64,000 nucleotides of DNA from assembly GCA_949710005.1 (NCBI GenBank), contig OX453273.1:2003322-2067321 (forward strand), read 5' to 3'. The DNA comes from Ricordea florida (lineage: Eukaryota; Cnidaria; Anthozoa; Corallimorpharia; Ricordeidae). This document shows, one piece after another, positions 22,701-33,900 of the stretch. Every line of letters starts with the position of its first letter. The first letter of the stretch is position 1. A model generated the notes under the pieces. That model was given only the letters and a program-made list of their open reading frames with translations. It was not told the origin of the DNA and ran no database searches. Made by a program: the position numbers and the translations under genes.

Positions 22701-24506
22701 CAAACAGTACCAGTTAAGAAGCCTACTGGCTGGTTACTTTTTTCCTCCTTAATACGTATACCTTTTGCACAATCACAGTTATAAAATCAAAATTTGGGCG
22801 ATTAAACCCTTGAAGCCTTTGGCACAAGAGTTTTACTTTGTAGGATGTCATTCACAGAAGAGTGTAATGTCAATCAGTGGTCGGTTCCGGCAATTCTACT
22901 TTTTACAAAAAACGCGGATTACGAAAATGAAAAATGCCTTAAAATCAAGGTCTTTATTTGTATTTTACACTCAAAACAAAAAAAAGACACCCTTTTTTTA
23001 ACTTCGACTCGCCATTATGAAAACCTGAGAAAAGTGTCCCCTTTTCTCATAAAAAGCGGGACATTTTTAGGATTTGTCTTCGATATAAAGTGAACCAACT
23101 TTCTTGAGTAATATTTATATCTCACTAATCACATAACAACGAGAAAGGAAAATTTCTCGAGTTTTTTCAGCTTTTTGCCTTTTTATACAAAGTCGAAAAA
23201 AGTCGACTTTTTTTATCTTTCTTTGTTTCGACTTTTCAGCTGGCAGCTGTCAAGGTGACAGCTGTCAATATTTAGTTGACGCGCCTTTTTTTGCGCCGTT
23301 TGTCGACTGGTAATCAATTGTGACTTTCAGTTTGAATTTGGCGCCGACTATTATGGAATATATTGAAAGCAATATTAACGTGATGAGGAGTCAGATAAAA
23401 GCGAACAAAACATACAAGGAGATCAGTAATCTATTCAAGCAAAGGTTTCCGGAAGTAAGAAGAGGCTTCTCTGAAAGAAACTTGCGTTTATTTGGCTGTC
23501 CTCTGGTAGGAAAGAGGTATACCAAGCGACGTAGACTGCATTGCGGGCACCACTGAGCTAACTGAGTTCGGATTCATTCGTTCTCCGTTTACGAAGTACG
23601 TCTTCTCCAAGTCTTCGACGTGGTAAAAGCCACTATCTGATGGGAGAAATATCTCCCCTTCTTCGGAGGAAATGTAGATCCCTTTGTTTAAATCGAGCCT
23701 GAATATCATGGCCAGATTACGGTTGTTTAAAGATGAACACTTAAGTTTGACCTCTTTCTTGTCCATTTTAATCTTGATGTTAACGTCCGACATCTTCAAG
23801 CATTGAACACAAAGTGTGCAACACTTCTAAATTAACGACAGGATTGCTCAGAATTTCCCGCCATTTTTTGACACCTGTCAGTCGAGAGGCCCAAAGATTG
23901 GGATTCCCGCCTTTTTTTGATAACTGTCCGCCAAAAAGTCGAAACAAAGAAAGATAAAAAAAGTCGACTTTTTTCGACTTTGTACAAAAAGGCAAAAAGC
24001 TGAAAAAACTCGAGAAATTTTCCTTTCTCGCTGTTTTGTGATTAGTGAGATATAAATATTACTCAAGAAAGTTGTTTCACCTTATATCGAAGACAAATCC
24101 TAAAAATGTCCCGCTTTTTATGAGAAAAGGGGACACTTTTCTCAGGTTTTCATAATGGCGAGTCGAAGTTAAAAAAAGGGTGTCCTTTTCTTGTTTCGAG
24201 TGTAAAATACAAATAAAGACCTTGATTTTAAGGCATTTTTCATTTTCGTAATCCGCGTTTTTTGTAAAAAGTAGAATTGCCGGAACCGACCACTGATTAA
24301 TGTCCCATTTTCTAGCTAGAACCTGTCTCGTGTGAACAATCAATTAGACACGTAACGTTTAGGAGCTGTACAAACTCGTTCAAAACACTTGAGGCTTAAT
24401 TGTCTTCTAAGAACTAACCTTTCATAAATGACGCCGATAAAAACCCTTTAGAAACCTTTAAATTCCACAGACAGCATTTCGCAAACTGGCTAATGAAGGC
24501 AGCCAT
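19781..24506 (-). CDS. MRPS14: Mitochondrial small-subunit ribosomal protein S14 (uS14m), two exons
   Basis: It encodes the uS14 protein of the mitochondrial 28S ribosomal subunit. Exon 1 is 24506-24419: ATG, MAAFISQFAKCCLWN, ending AAAG|gttagt. Exon 2 is 20151-19781: cacag|AGTCAGC to TAA. The phases join as G|AG (Glu) and the total is 459 nt, 152 residues plus stop. MAAF at the start and the amphipathic, Lys-containing N-terminus fit a mitochondrial presequence and match the start of human MRPS14 as I recall it. Exon 2 carries the family signature: WARRDMKRR, LKKNDILPS, RVRNRCVLTDRGRG, SRIMFRYYADQGQ, ending VQKSQW. Like animal mitochondrial S14, it has no zinc-binding Cys quartet. The 4.27-kb intron holds a piggyBac-like remnant and a 1.4-kb long-TIR element. 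It lies head to head with ANKIB1 (453 bp between ATGs). Confidence 0.95.
20160..21146. other. MRPS14 intron, unremarkable part
   Basis: No exon, RNA gene or clear mobile element was seen. A short inverted pair (gaaatcatacttgtgatttc with gaaatcacgtgtatgatttc, 20855-20933) is the only structure noticed. Confidence 0.45.
21147..22247 (+). mobile_element. piggyBac-like internally deleted transposon
   Basis: It starts TTAACCCATTCGCCCCTGAA and ends AGTCCCAGGAGTGAATGGGTTAA, so TTAA flanks inverse ends of the form CCCATTCxCxCCTGxx. TTAA duplication plus CCC ends is the piggyBac signature. Direct repeats (gaaccgcc.gtaaccgcctgt) lie just inside the left end. A plus-strand frame at 21326-21571 includes MAASSEIDPKVASIFGDSES, an acidic start like the N-termini of piggyBac transposases. 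The rest of the transposase is absent. Located in the MRPS14 intron. Confidence 0.7.
23352..23556 (+). pseudogene. N-terminus of integrase-core transposase (HTH), truncated
   Basis: From ATG at 23352 the frame reads MEYIESNINVMRSQIKANKT, YKEISNLFKQRFPEVRRGFS and ERNLRLF. This is the helix-turn-helix start of a cnidarian integrase-core transposase family, where the pattern YKEIS..L....P..RGFS.RS.RRFC is typical from memory. After residue ~50 the frame loses that similarity and runs into the 3' end of the opposing frame. I infer a deletion breakpoint near 23495 that removed the DDE core. Confidence 0.6.
23488..23793 (-). CDS. Accessory ORF of the long-TIR element, unknown function
   Basis: ATG at 23793 (minus strand) opens about 101 codons: MSDVNIKIKMDKKEVKLKCS, NRNLAMIFRLDLNKGIYISS, EEGEIFLPSDSGFYHVEDLE. 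Alternating hydrophobic and charged residues suggest a small all-beta fold. The last ~20 codons run over the proposed deletion junction, so the natural C-terminus is probably lost. It faces the integrase-like frame from the other end of the element. I do not recognise the family and propose no function; a second gene carried by the parent transposon is the simplest reading. Confidence 0.45.
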   Translation of the reverse strand: MSDVNIKIKMDKKEVKLKCSSLNNRNLAMIFRLDLNKGIYISSEEGEIFLPSDSGFYHVEDLEKTYFVNGERMNPNSVSSVVPAMQSTSLGIPLSYQRTAK

Positions 24507-24959
24507 GTTGCTGATATTGCCGTCTCATTTCTAAAGGTCAGCGGTAGATTTTTACGATATGCAAGTCTTTACTTCTTTTCAAAACAAAGGTTTTATGTTG
24601 AATATTTTGTCCACTTTGGAACGCTGTGTTGAGACTTTGCCATCAAATAATCGTCATAAGAACCTTCAGGAACTATAATTCAAGTTCTGAAAGTGAAAGA
24701 AGAAACCGAAGGCAAAGTCATCGTTACGTTGAATGATAACATTGGTTCCGCGTACTAAGTCTCCGAACTTCGGTTTTTCCTTCTTCTTCCGCCCGGTGAC
24801 TTCATCATGGGTCTTTGAGAGCATTGATCTAAGACTTTGCCCTTGTAAATTTTTTATGTTACAAAGCTGGAAACCTTTGACAATCACCAGATAATTTGAA
24901 CCACCAGGTAGCATTTTTTGTCTGCGGGGCTACTTGCAGCGGTAGTTTCGTACGCACAT
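24507..24959. promoter_or_regulatory. Bidirectional promoter region, MRPS14 / ANKIB1
   Basis: The two start codons are 453 bp apart on opposite strands, leaving room only for both 5' UTRs and a shared core promoter. No TATA box is evident. No transposon lies in the gap although both flanking introns are full of them, which fits selective constraint. Transcription start sites cannot be placed from sequence. Confidence 0.6.
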
Positions 24960-27900
24960 ATGGGAAGTTCCACATCGAAGTTTCGCAAAGCTCTGCAACG
25001 TGGAGAAGGGGTCGAGGCCATGCAGATATACCTGAAGAATCCTGACATTAAAAGGAACCTTGACCCAAATTATAGCTATGGAGAGAACCATGGACACAAC
25101 ACGGCTCTTCACTATGCTTCGATACATGGAATGCGTGCCTTTGTTCGTGAATTCATCGCGGAAAAAGCTAACCCAAATATTAGGAACAGCATTGGTCAAA
25201 ATTCCCTTCACTGTATTTGCTTGACAGATCGTAGGACTGACACAGCTGTGGATAAAGTGAGAGCTGAATGTCTTGCCAGTCTCCTCGAGTGGACTTCAAG
25301 TTCGCAAGATGACACAACGATCGAGATAGATGCGCGGGATAAGGTATAAGATACCTAGCAATAGGACGGATGTCGGTCGTTTCGCATACAAGTCGTTTCG
25401 CATACAAGTCGATTCGCATACATCGAGGTCGTTTCGCATACAAGGTCTTGGTCGATTCGCATACATCGAAGTCGTTTCGCCGACACGATCTTAGTCGATT
25501 CGCATACATCGAAAAAGTGCAAAATGCATTGAAAAAGTTCTCATAAACACTCTAACAAGATAGCTATAGGACAGAGAAATCTTAACCTCAACCCGGCGAT
25601 ATGCACGTGTTGTTATTATGTATCGTGCGTTATTTCTATTCGGCACAGCGAACGCGTTGACAGCGCGTAGACTAAGTTCAAGTTTAACTTGCCATGCACT
25701 ATATCTAGAAGAATTTTGTTATGTTGTTTAAATGCTTTTCGCGGTTTGATACTAAACCCGGCCACAAAATATCCAACATAATATTGCTCGCGTTGATAAA
25801 AAATGGTCAAGCAACTCTTAAAAAGCGAAAACATTTTTCAGCAAGCCTAATCCACTTTAAGCTAATTTTCAGAACACCAAAGAGCGCTTGGTTGTTTATT
25901 TTTATTTTGGCATTCATGCATTGCAAACAGTAATCAGAAAAACAGAAAAAAATTTTGAGCATGTAACTAAAACTTTAAAAGTTGGTCAATTTACCCCCTC
26001 AAAATTCTATTAAACCACCTTAAGGTTAAAATCACGCAATAACAGTTTTATAGTGTAAACAAACGTATTTAATGCCTTCTAAACTCGCGAGATGCACAAC
26101 ACGCGCATATCGCCGGGTTGAGGTTAAGTTTATTTCTCTGTCCTATAGCTATCTTGTTAGAGTGTTTATGAGAACTTTTTCAATGTATTTTGCACTTTTT
26201 CGATGTATGCGAATCGACCAAGATCGTGTCGGCGAAACGACTTCGATGTATGCGAATCGACCAAGACCTTGTATGCGAAACGACCTCGATGTATGCGAAT
26301 CGACTTGTATGCGAAACGACTTGTATGCGAAACGACCGGCTTCCAATAGGACCACTCGACTACATACAGTGTAATTTTAATCACGAATCATAATATCCAC
26401 CCTCATGTAAACCTCTTTATTATTCATCTAAGAATGCCGTCGCCAGTTTCTTAATCCTGAACAGAAGTTTCAATAACTCCCTTGCTCTAACAATTGCATG
26501 TTACCATTCGGGGATTAGACATTCATATTTAAATCAATCAAACAGGTGCGCGCGAACTTAGGTATAATTATAAGATCCTCTACCTACAGTGTAGAATTCT
26601 GTCAGTTTTGTTTTCTCGTGGACTAGATATTTGATTGGCCAGTTATATTGAAAAATGCTTAATTTTTTGCACTGTCAATTTATTTTCGCTCATTGTTTCA
26701 AATGTGTTGTCTTAGGCCATACGAAATTCGTGGGTACAGGTGTTAGAAACCAAAAGTAAGATTCTAAAACTTTCTCCGCGTGTCTTAAGATCAGTTCAGT
26801 CCTTGCAAAATTCAAGTGGATACTTTGTTTAGAAGAGTACTTTATCAGTGTTCTAGAAAATAGCATTCCAAGTATTCAGTTGTTTTCAACGTTTAGTTGT
26901 TCCATTCTTTTGGACAGAACATTCTGGTTTTTGTTTTGGATAGTCCTTATTTGTGTAAAAGAAACAAGTTTCAGAGTCCTGTAGTGTTGCAAATGAACCC
27001 CCCTTGTACAGCCTATTATATTGACAAATTAAGATGGAAGGACTAAATTATTTATTACACCACAACCATTTACGGATGGACGTTTCTGTTGGTGAAGTGC
27101 CTCAATTCTTGGTAATTATGACAAGTCAAATTATACTGAAAGTGTTGCCTCTTGTGATGAAGGGTGTCATTTCAAAAACAAACCACTCTAACTGACTGTT
27201 GTGTATGACAAACATATTCAACACCTTTACAACAACAATTTATATGACTTTAAAATCTTTAGTAGACAGGTAGATTTGAAAGTGTTATACCATAAGAATT
27301 AAAGAGGGATAGGCTACAACAAACCATGATAATACTGTAATATTATTATCATGGTTTGTTGTCACAACAGTAAATTATTTAAAATTAAAATTATTTACTG
27401 TTGTACAAACTTATTTATATTTGCTTTAGCATAAGTAGAGAAGGCAGACTGATTAATGTATTGAAAATTGCCTATCTGTTTAGTTTGTCTCAACTTTTTT
27501 TCATGTGTCTGTTGAAGTGAGATTCACGTACATATTCACCTACAGTTAGAGAGTTTTAAGTTGGAATGGTACATCTGAAAAATTTTGCCAGAGTATTGGA
27601 CAAACAACATCTAAGAATGAAGTCTTAAGTATCTAAGGTTGCCACCACCAGGTAGCTCAGTGGAATATGGTTCAGGTGATTTTAGGTTGAAACCTTGGCC
27701 AGACCTTCACTCAGGGTGTTTAAAGTACTGAGGAGAAAGTGCTGCCTTTACAATGATGTCTGTAAATGGTTAGACTTTCTAGTCTTATCAGATAAGGACG
27801 ATAAACCATAGGTCCCACCTCACAACCCTTGTTCGTATAACTTCGTGGGACGTTACTGTTCACACTAACGTAGATGCTGGTACCGGATGTGCCTCTTTTT

Positions 27901-30900
27901 TAAGGGCACACTTATTTTGGAGCCAAGCTCCGTTGTGTGTTCCCTTACCTTTACCTATTCGAAGCAAAGTCAGGTTGAAAAAGTATCTCAAGTTTAATGC
28001 TTACCCTTGGATTGACACTGATTGGCTTTATAGGGTACTAGCCCTTTTACAAGAGAGATAATAACAATTTCTATTCTTATCATTATTGTCACTATTTGTG
28101 TTATTATAAATTCATTATTGATAAGAATTACTGTATTATTCCAATCAATATTGAGTTTTCTTGCCATTCAGTTTCACTACATACCACAACACTATACCAT
28201 AGGTTGTTATACAGATTTCTCGTTTAAAGAATCAATCTTCATTAGTATTTTCAATAATCAATTTACAGGCTGGTAACACTCCACTTCATTATGCTGCTAG
28301 CTCAGGTCTCTTACAGTGTGTCAAGGTTGGTAAAAACAAAGCTAAGTGTTATTGGGACTGAAGTAGTCAGAGTGCCAGACCTGTATGCTGATCATTTTGG
28401 GTTCAACTCCAGTTCTGACCACCACCTGGATTTGTAATATAGTCATCCTAAGTTTTAAATCGTAAACCATGCTTGTAGGTAGCCAACTGGTCCTCCTCCC
28501 ACCAGTTAGGATTCTTACTGAATTTTATGTTCTATTTGAAAGATTTGTTTCTGTATTGTCTGTGCTCCCAATTAGTACAGTGATGCTAAATACATTAACA
28601 CTTAAATTTAGGAATTATTATTGTTATTATTATTGTTGTTATTGCCTTATGACAATTATATTTATAGTTTTACATAAACACTTTTAAGTTGTTTTATGAA
28701 TAAAGCTTTATTTTGAAAATTATGAAATAAAATAGCATAAAATAAAATAAATCTTTCTTTGTCCAAGAACAGGGCTTTCAAAAATGCTTTCAATCTCTTA
28801 GTAGTATTTTCTTTCATTTGGTTTTGTAATAATAATGTTATCAATAATGATAATACAAGTAATAATAATATTAGAATGTTTACAGTATTTATGTCAGATA
28901 GTCACTTAAGTTTTGCAACAACTTCTGTCATTATGGGTCGTTCTAAGTTATGCAATGAATTCATAAAACAATAGTATTAGTTACAGAAACATATAGAAAT
29001 AGTGAAACTCTGCTATGATGTTTAAAAGTGCTGAAAGTTATGAGTTAAAAATAGGTTGTGTAGGACTTCATGTGGCTACTGCAATTTAGTAATTTTTATG
29101 CTGTGCACTTTATTTTATAGTAAGATTTGTCAAGTCATAATGCACCTCATTTTTTGATTTCTAACATTGACTTGCAAAGGCATTGTACATGTAGTTAAGA
29201 TTTAAATTTGGTCTCTGAGGTAAGTGGGTCTGGTGTTTTCACTTTTCCCAGCATCATCCCAATGACAGAGTGGCCACCAGCCTTCTGGCTCATAGCCACA
29301 AAAATAGTTTCATCTTTATTGTATGTAAGTACCAGAAAATTTCTGGTAATTGGTGCATTAGTAGACAAAGACAATTCTGCCTACCCCCAGAGGTTTTCTG
29401 CCACATATGAGCCTCACAGATATGGGCCACTGTAAAGGGTATGATTTTCAAACAGCTTATTCTGGCATAGGGTATAGAAATTGGACAGTGTGGGTCTAAA
29501 ACAGGGTATCATTTTCCTGGAAAGTGCCGTCTAGACTTCTGAAACTGGAAATTGCCACGCAAAAAAAAAAACACAGTTTAATGGCAAAGAAAGTGTCAAA
29601 AGATGGCTACCACTGGAGACACTATTGGATCTAGGGAGGGGTTTTGGGAGTTAGGTCAAGGATGGGGAATGAAGTTCATCTAGGTTTGGCTCCAAAGTCC
29701 CAGCAGCAATCCCCTCCATAAATTCCTTAAGTACCCCACTGGAGCCTCCTTTTCTTCTATGATTTTTTTCTGTTGCAGTTGTTGGTAGCTAATGGTGCTT
29801 CTTTATATGAAGAAAATAATGGCGGAGAGACAGCTTGTGACTGTGCTATAAAAGGACAGTTCAATGAGATTGCATCCTTCTTAGAATCAAGAATGGTGTT
29901 TTCTGTAAGTAACTCTACCAGCAATAATTATTGTTTGAAAAATAAATGTGCTTTCCAGCCAGGATTATGAATACTAAATGTATAGCTAATCAAACACTCC
30001 TGCATTTTGTGGCTTTTTTTGTTGTTGTTGTTGCTGTTCTTTTTTGTCTTTTTGTATTTAGTTTTAATATTCATAAAGCAAGTTTGACACTGATAAGCTT
30101 AATTTTGTTGCTTTTATCCATACACTTATGGCATTACTTCCATTAGAATACTAACAACTATCATATTTTTGTTAAATGTAAGCCTTCTAATAAATTATTT
30201 GTATCAGCAGGGAATGTCAACTGCCAATGCCATCGATGAACCAGTGTTCATCAAAGATGATGACCAGGTAGTTTGACGTGACTGGAATTTTATTGTTCTT
30301 TTTTAGATTTTTATTTGCTGTTAATTTGTAGTTTATGTCTTAACTCTTGTACTTATTAGACTGGTGGTTGATCTACTGTTTTCCATGTTCTACTTTCTTG
30401 TATTCATTTATTAGTCCTGGATGATTCCCAAGTCATTGTGTTTTGAAGGATCTCATCTCAGTGCATCTCAATTTGTTTTTAGCAACAATATCGTGGTCTT
30501 TGTGCACAAGATCTTCAAGAGGCCAAGGATTTGATGCTTGTTGAAACTGCAGACATGCTCAGAGTAAGTTCACACCCTTGTTGAGAACAATACTCATTTG
30601 ATAATGTCCCTATTTACACTTTTTACCTGACAATGTTTGTAGATAGCACCACTTTGGTAAAAACTCCAGGAGAATGTAACTGTACCTTACTGAGGTTTAA
30701 TATTTATTTAAAGTATAAAGTAGAAAGAAGAAAGTTTGGGTGGTAGACATGGAAATGCCATTATAGTAAATCCTTATTGTCAAGCTTGTTCATTCAAGAT
30801 GGCTGGATATTGGCCTTGTTCTTGTGATCTCATTTTATTGACCTCAAATTTTGGTTGCCAATAAAGACGTGAGAAAAGCCTTGGCTGATATACAGCCATC

Positions 30901-33900
30901 TTGACCTCATGCTTGGTCAACAACACATATCTCCTAGTGGAATCATAACATACTAGTCTAATAAATACTAGCAATTATTTTCCTAGGTGGTATATACAGG
31001 GACCTCAAAGTAGAATGTGTATCTCAAAATTAAAGCTTTGTTTAATAACACTCAGTTGTAACAGTCCTGAATTTACTTTCAATAACAAATATTATTAGCA
31101 AATATTTTTGTTGATAACACTTGTTTGTAAATACTCTTTTAAGGTTCCACTTTTCACAGCTGAAGCCCTTTTGAGGAATCATGGTCAGTAAGCTGTTCCT
31201 GTGAGAGTTAAGAGTTGTGTTTTACTGGTGACAGTGTAGGAGTAGGGCCTGTAAGATAGCTGGTATTATTACATAATTATTAAGTTGTACAATCTGTTGA
31301 CTAGTAGAGTGTTACTCTCTAGTTAGAGCTCTTCTTAAGCTACAGTCAACTGCCAATAACTTGCATCCTTGCTTAATTGAAGTGCACGTGAACACAAACC
31401 AAAATTGTTTTCCCAACTCCAAATAACATGAACTCTCAATAACTCAAACCTTTTTCAAAAGAATTCACGTTATAAGAATAGGCCTTACATAATATTTCAA
31501 GGCTACAAATGATGTGTAAATGCAACATTGTACAAACACTACGTTATGGATTTCTGTTAAAGGCATTTTGTAACTTAGATGACTTTTTCATGAAATAGAA
31601 TGGTCCAAGGAAGCATTAATTGAAGCCTGGATGACAGACCCTGCTGGAGCCTGCAAAAGTGCTGGTGTTACACTTCCAGAAAGTCAGTACAGTACTATAA
31701 TTATAATTTAGTAATTTGAACTGTTTTCAATTCTTAAGTGTTACTTACATATTTGTACTGATACAAGCTTGTTTATTTTAGATCATATTGCTGGTGATGC
31801 CAATCTTGAAACAAATACAAAAGGCAACCTGCAAAGCTGCTTTAGAAGTTCTGTAAGTAAAGCACCAAATGAATGCTTTTGTTGGGATTAAGCACTGAGG
31901 AGCTTTTTAGAGCACTTAAAATTATAATATGTAAGGTGACATTTATGGACTTTTTTCATCATGATGCTTTCCTTCATTGTGAATGTTTCATGTTAAAACT
32001 ACAACATTATCTTTTTTTTCCAAAAATATGATCAAGATTTTGCTCAGACCTGAAGAATCCGCATTAAGATATGATTTGTATAGCATTTACTGTAGGTTTG
32101 ACAAGTACAAGTCTTTGCCTTCCTTTCCCAGGAGGTGTGCTCCATATGTGAAGAGGAAATAGTTTATGAAGATGTGCCATTATCCCTGTCTTGTGGCCAT
32201 GAATTTTGCCGATCCTGTTGGGAAAGGTATAATGATTTCTCATATCTTGTAACCCATTTCTTAAGAAACACTGTTAACACCCATTTTGAAAGTCTCTGAC
32301 ACCTGAGGATGTATTGAATTGCTGTTTCTCACTCTCTATAGTTTAGCAGCATTTCCTTAGATAACCTTTTTCTCTGTTTTGTCCTAGTTATCTGAATGTT
32401 AAGATCCGAGAAGGAAAGGCGCACAACATACAGTGCCCCTCATTTAACTGCAGTGCTCTTGTACCCATAGTAAGTGGCATTTTTAAATCCCAACAAGAAC
32501 TTAGATCTTGTGAGAGATTTGTATTTCAGCACTATCACAGGAAAACCAGAAAAAAGGAAATACATGTTCTCCCAACAGGAGTCAAACTTATGAGATTCTG
32601 ATTACTAGTTCAGATGCTCTTTCAACTTCAACTGTATTTATTTATCTTAACCTTTACCATTTATTACTAGGCTGGCTTGCACATATCACGACAAGCCTGG
32701 CAGTTAACATATAATTTAAAACACAATTTTATGCGATAAGTATATATTTAAATAACAACATATAGACATAACTGTTCGTGCTTTCAAAATATCTAGTTGA
32801 AGGAGTAATATGTAAAGAGGAAAACTAGAGACTAAACATAATTACAGTTATTAGTTTAATCTTTCATCTTATTAATTACAGTATCTGTGTCAACATAGAA
32901 GTTTTCAGTTTCTAGAATTTCAGAGGCCCTGCCAGGGTAAATTCCGACAAGCGACACGGGCCAAAAAGTAGCGACAGCGACCAAATGAAATAGCGACAAA
33001 CGACTGCCATTCTATTAAAAAATGTCGACAGCGACATCAAAGCCGAGAATTAGTGACAAAGAACTGAAGTAGTTGTCCCTTAATTTCCGACAGCGACATG
33101 AAGCCTTGACAAAACGCCGACACGAGGCATTTTAAAATCCCGACAAGCGACCTGGGACCTCCCCCTGGCAGGGCCTCATTTCAATTAGTTTTGATCCAAT
33201 GGATTTTTTGAAAGAGTTCTTAGATGAGTTTTCGAGACTAGTTGGTATCCCATTCACAACGCCAACATGTGAAAAGGCTTTACTTTGAACATTAAGTGCA
33301 GATTTTTTAGTATAAAAATGCTCAGAAGTTGATGAGCGTGTGTAATATGTAAGGTGACATTTATGGACTTTTTTGCTCATCATGATACTCTCCTTCATTG
33401 TGAATGTTTCATGTTAAAACTACAACGTTGTACATTGCTCTACCACTTAGCTATACATGTAGATCTTGGTAATAAAATGGTTAAAGCTGTATGGTCCATG
33501 CCATTTATGTGTATATATAATAAATTTTATTTATCCGTGTGTGGTGCCCACCCTTCACACCTCTGCCTCTTTCTAAAATCCCTCATCAGCCTCCAAAACT
33601 GATTTTTTTTTCCTGGTTTTGGTTTAAAATCCAGTTCACTTTAACTACTTGCTTAAACATCAGTACAAAGCCAAGGAGGCAGGTTATGACATGATAAAAT
33701 CCCATGTTATTGACTGCTCAGTTATTGTGTAAATTAAATTATCATTGCAATTATTGGTGTATCAATGTAGAGCCAAGTTAGCAGGTATCTACACAGTTAA
33801 AGTGAAAAAACTGACGAATACTTGATTTCTTTTGTAATGATTAATAATAAAGGATTGATCACTTTTATTGTATCAGTCAATTTGTATTACTTAAGACTGG

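Larger units (their letters stand above)
22872..24298. mobile_element. 1.4-kb transposon with 365-bp inverted repeats and 6-bp duplications
   Basis: Left arm 22872-23236 and right arm 23934-24298 are near-identical inverse copies starting AATCAGTGGTCGGTTCCGGC. AATGTC flanks both ends (22866-22871 and 24299-24304) as a 6-bp target-site duplication. Between the arms lie two convergent short frames (separate entries). It sits in the MRPS14 intron. Superfamily unassigned; the left frame suggests an integrase-core transposase family. Confidence 0.85.

Noticed and set aside
26072-26393. Overlapping frames rich in RNDLDVCES or HTSRSFRIQ
   Set aside because: They are translations of the subterminal repeat array of the transposon at 25368-26344.
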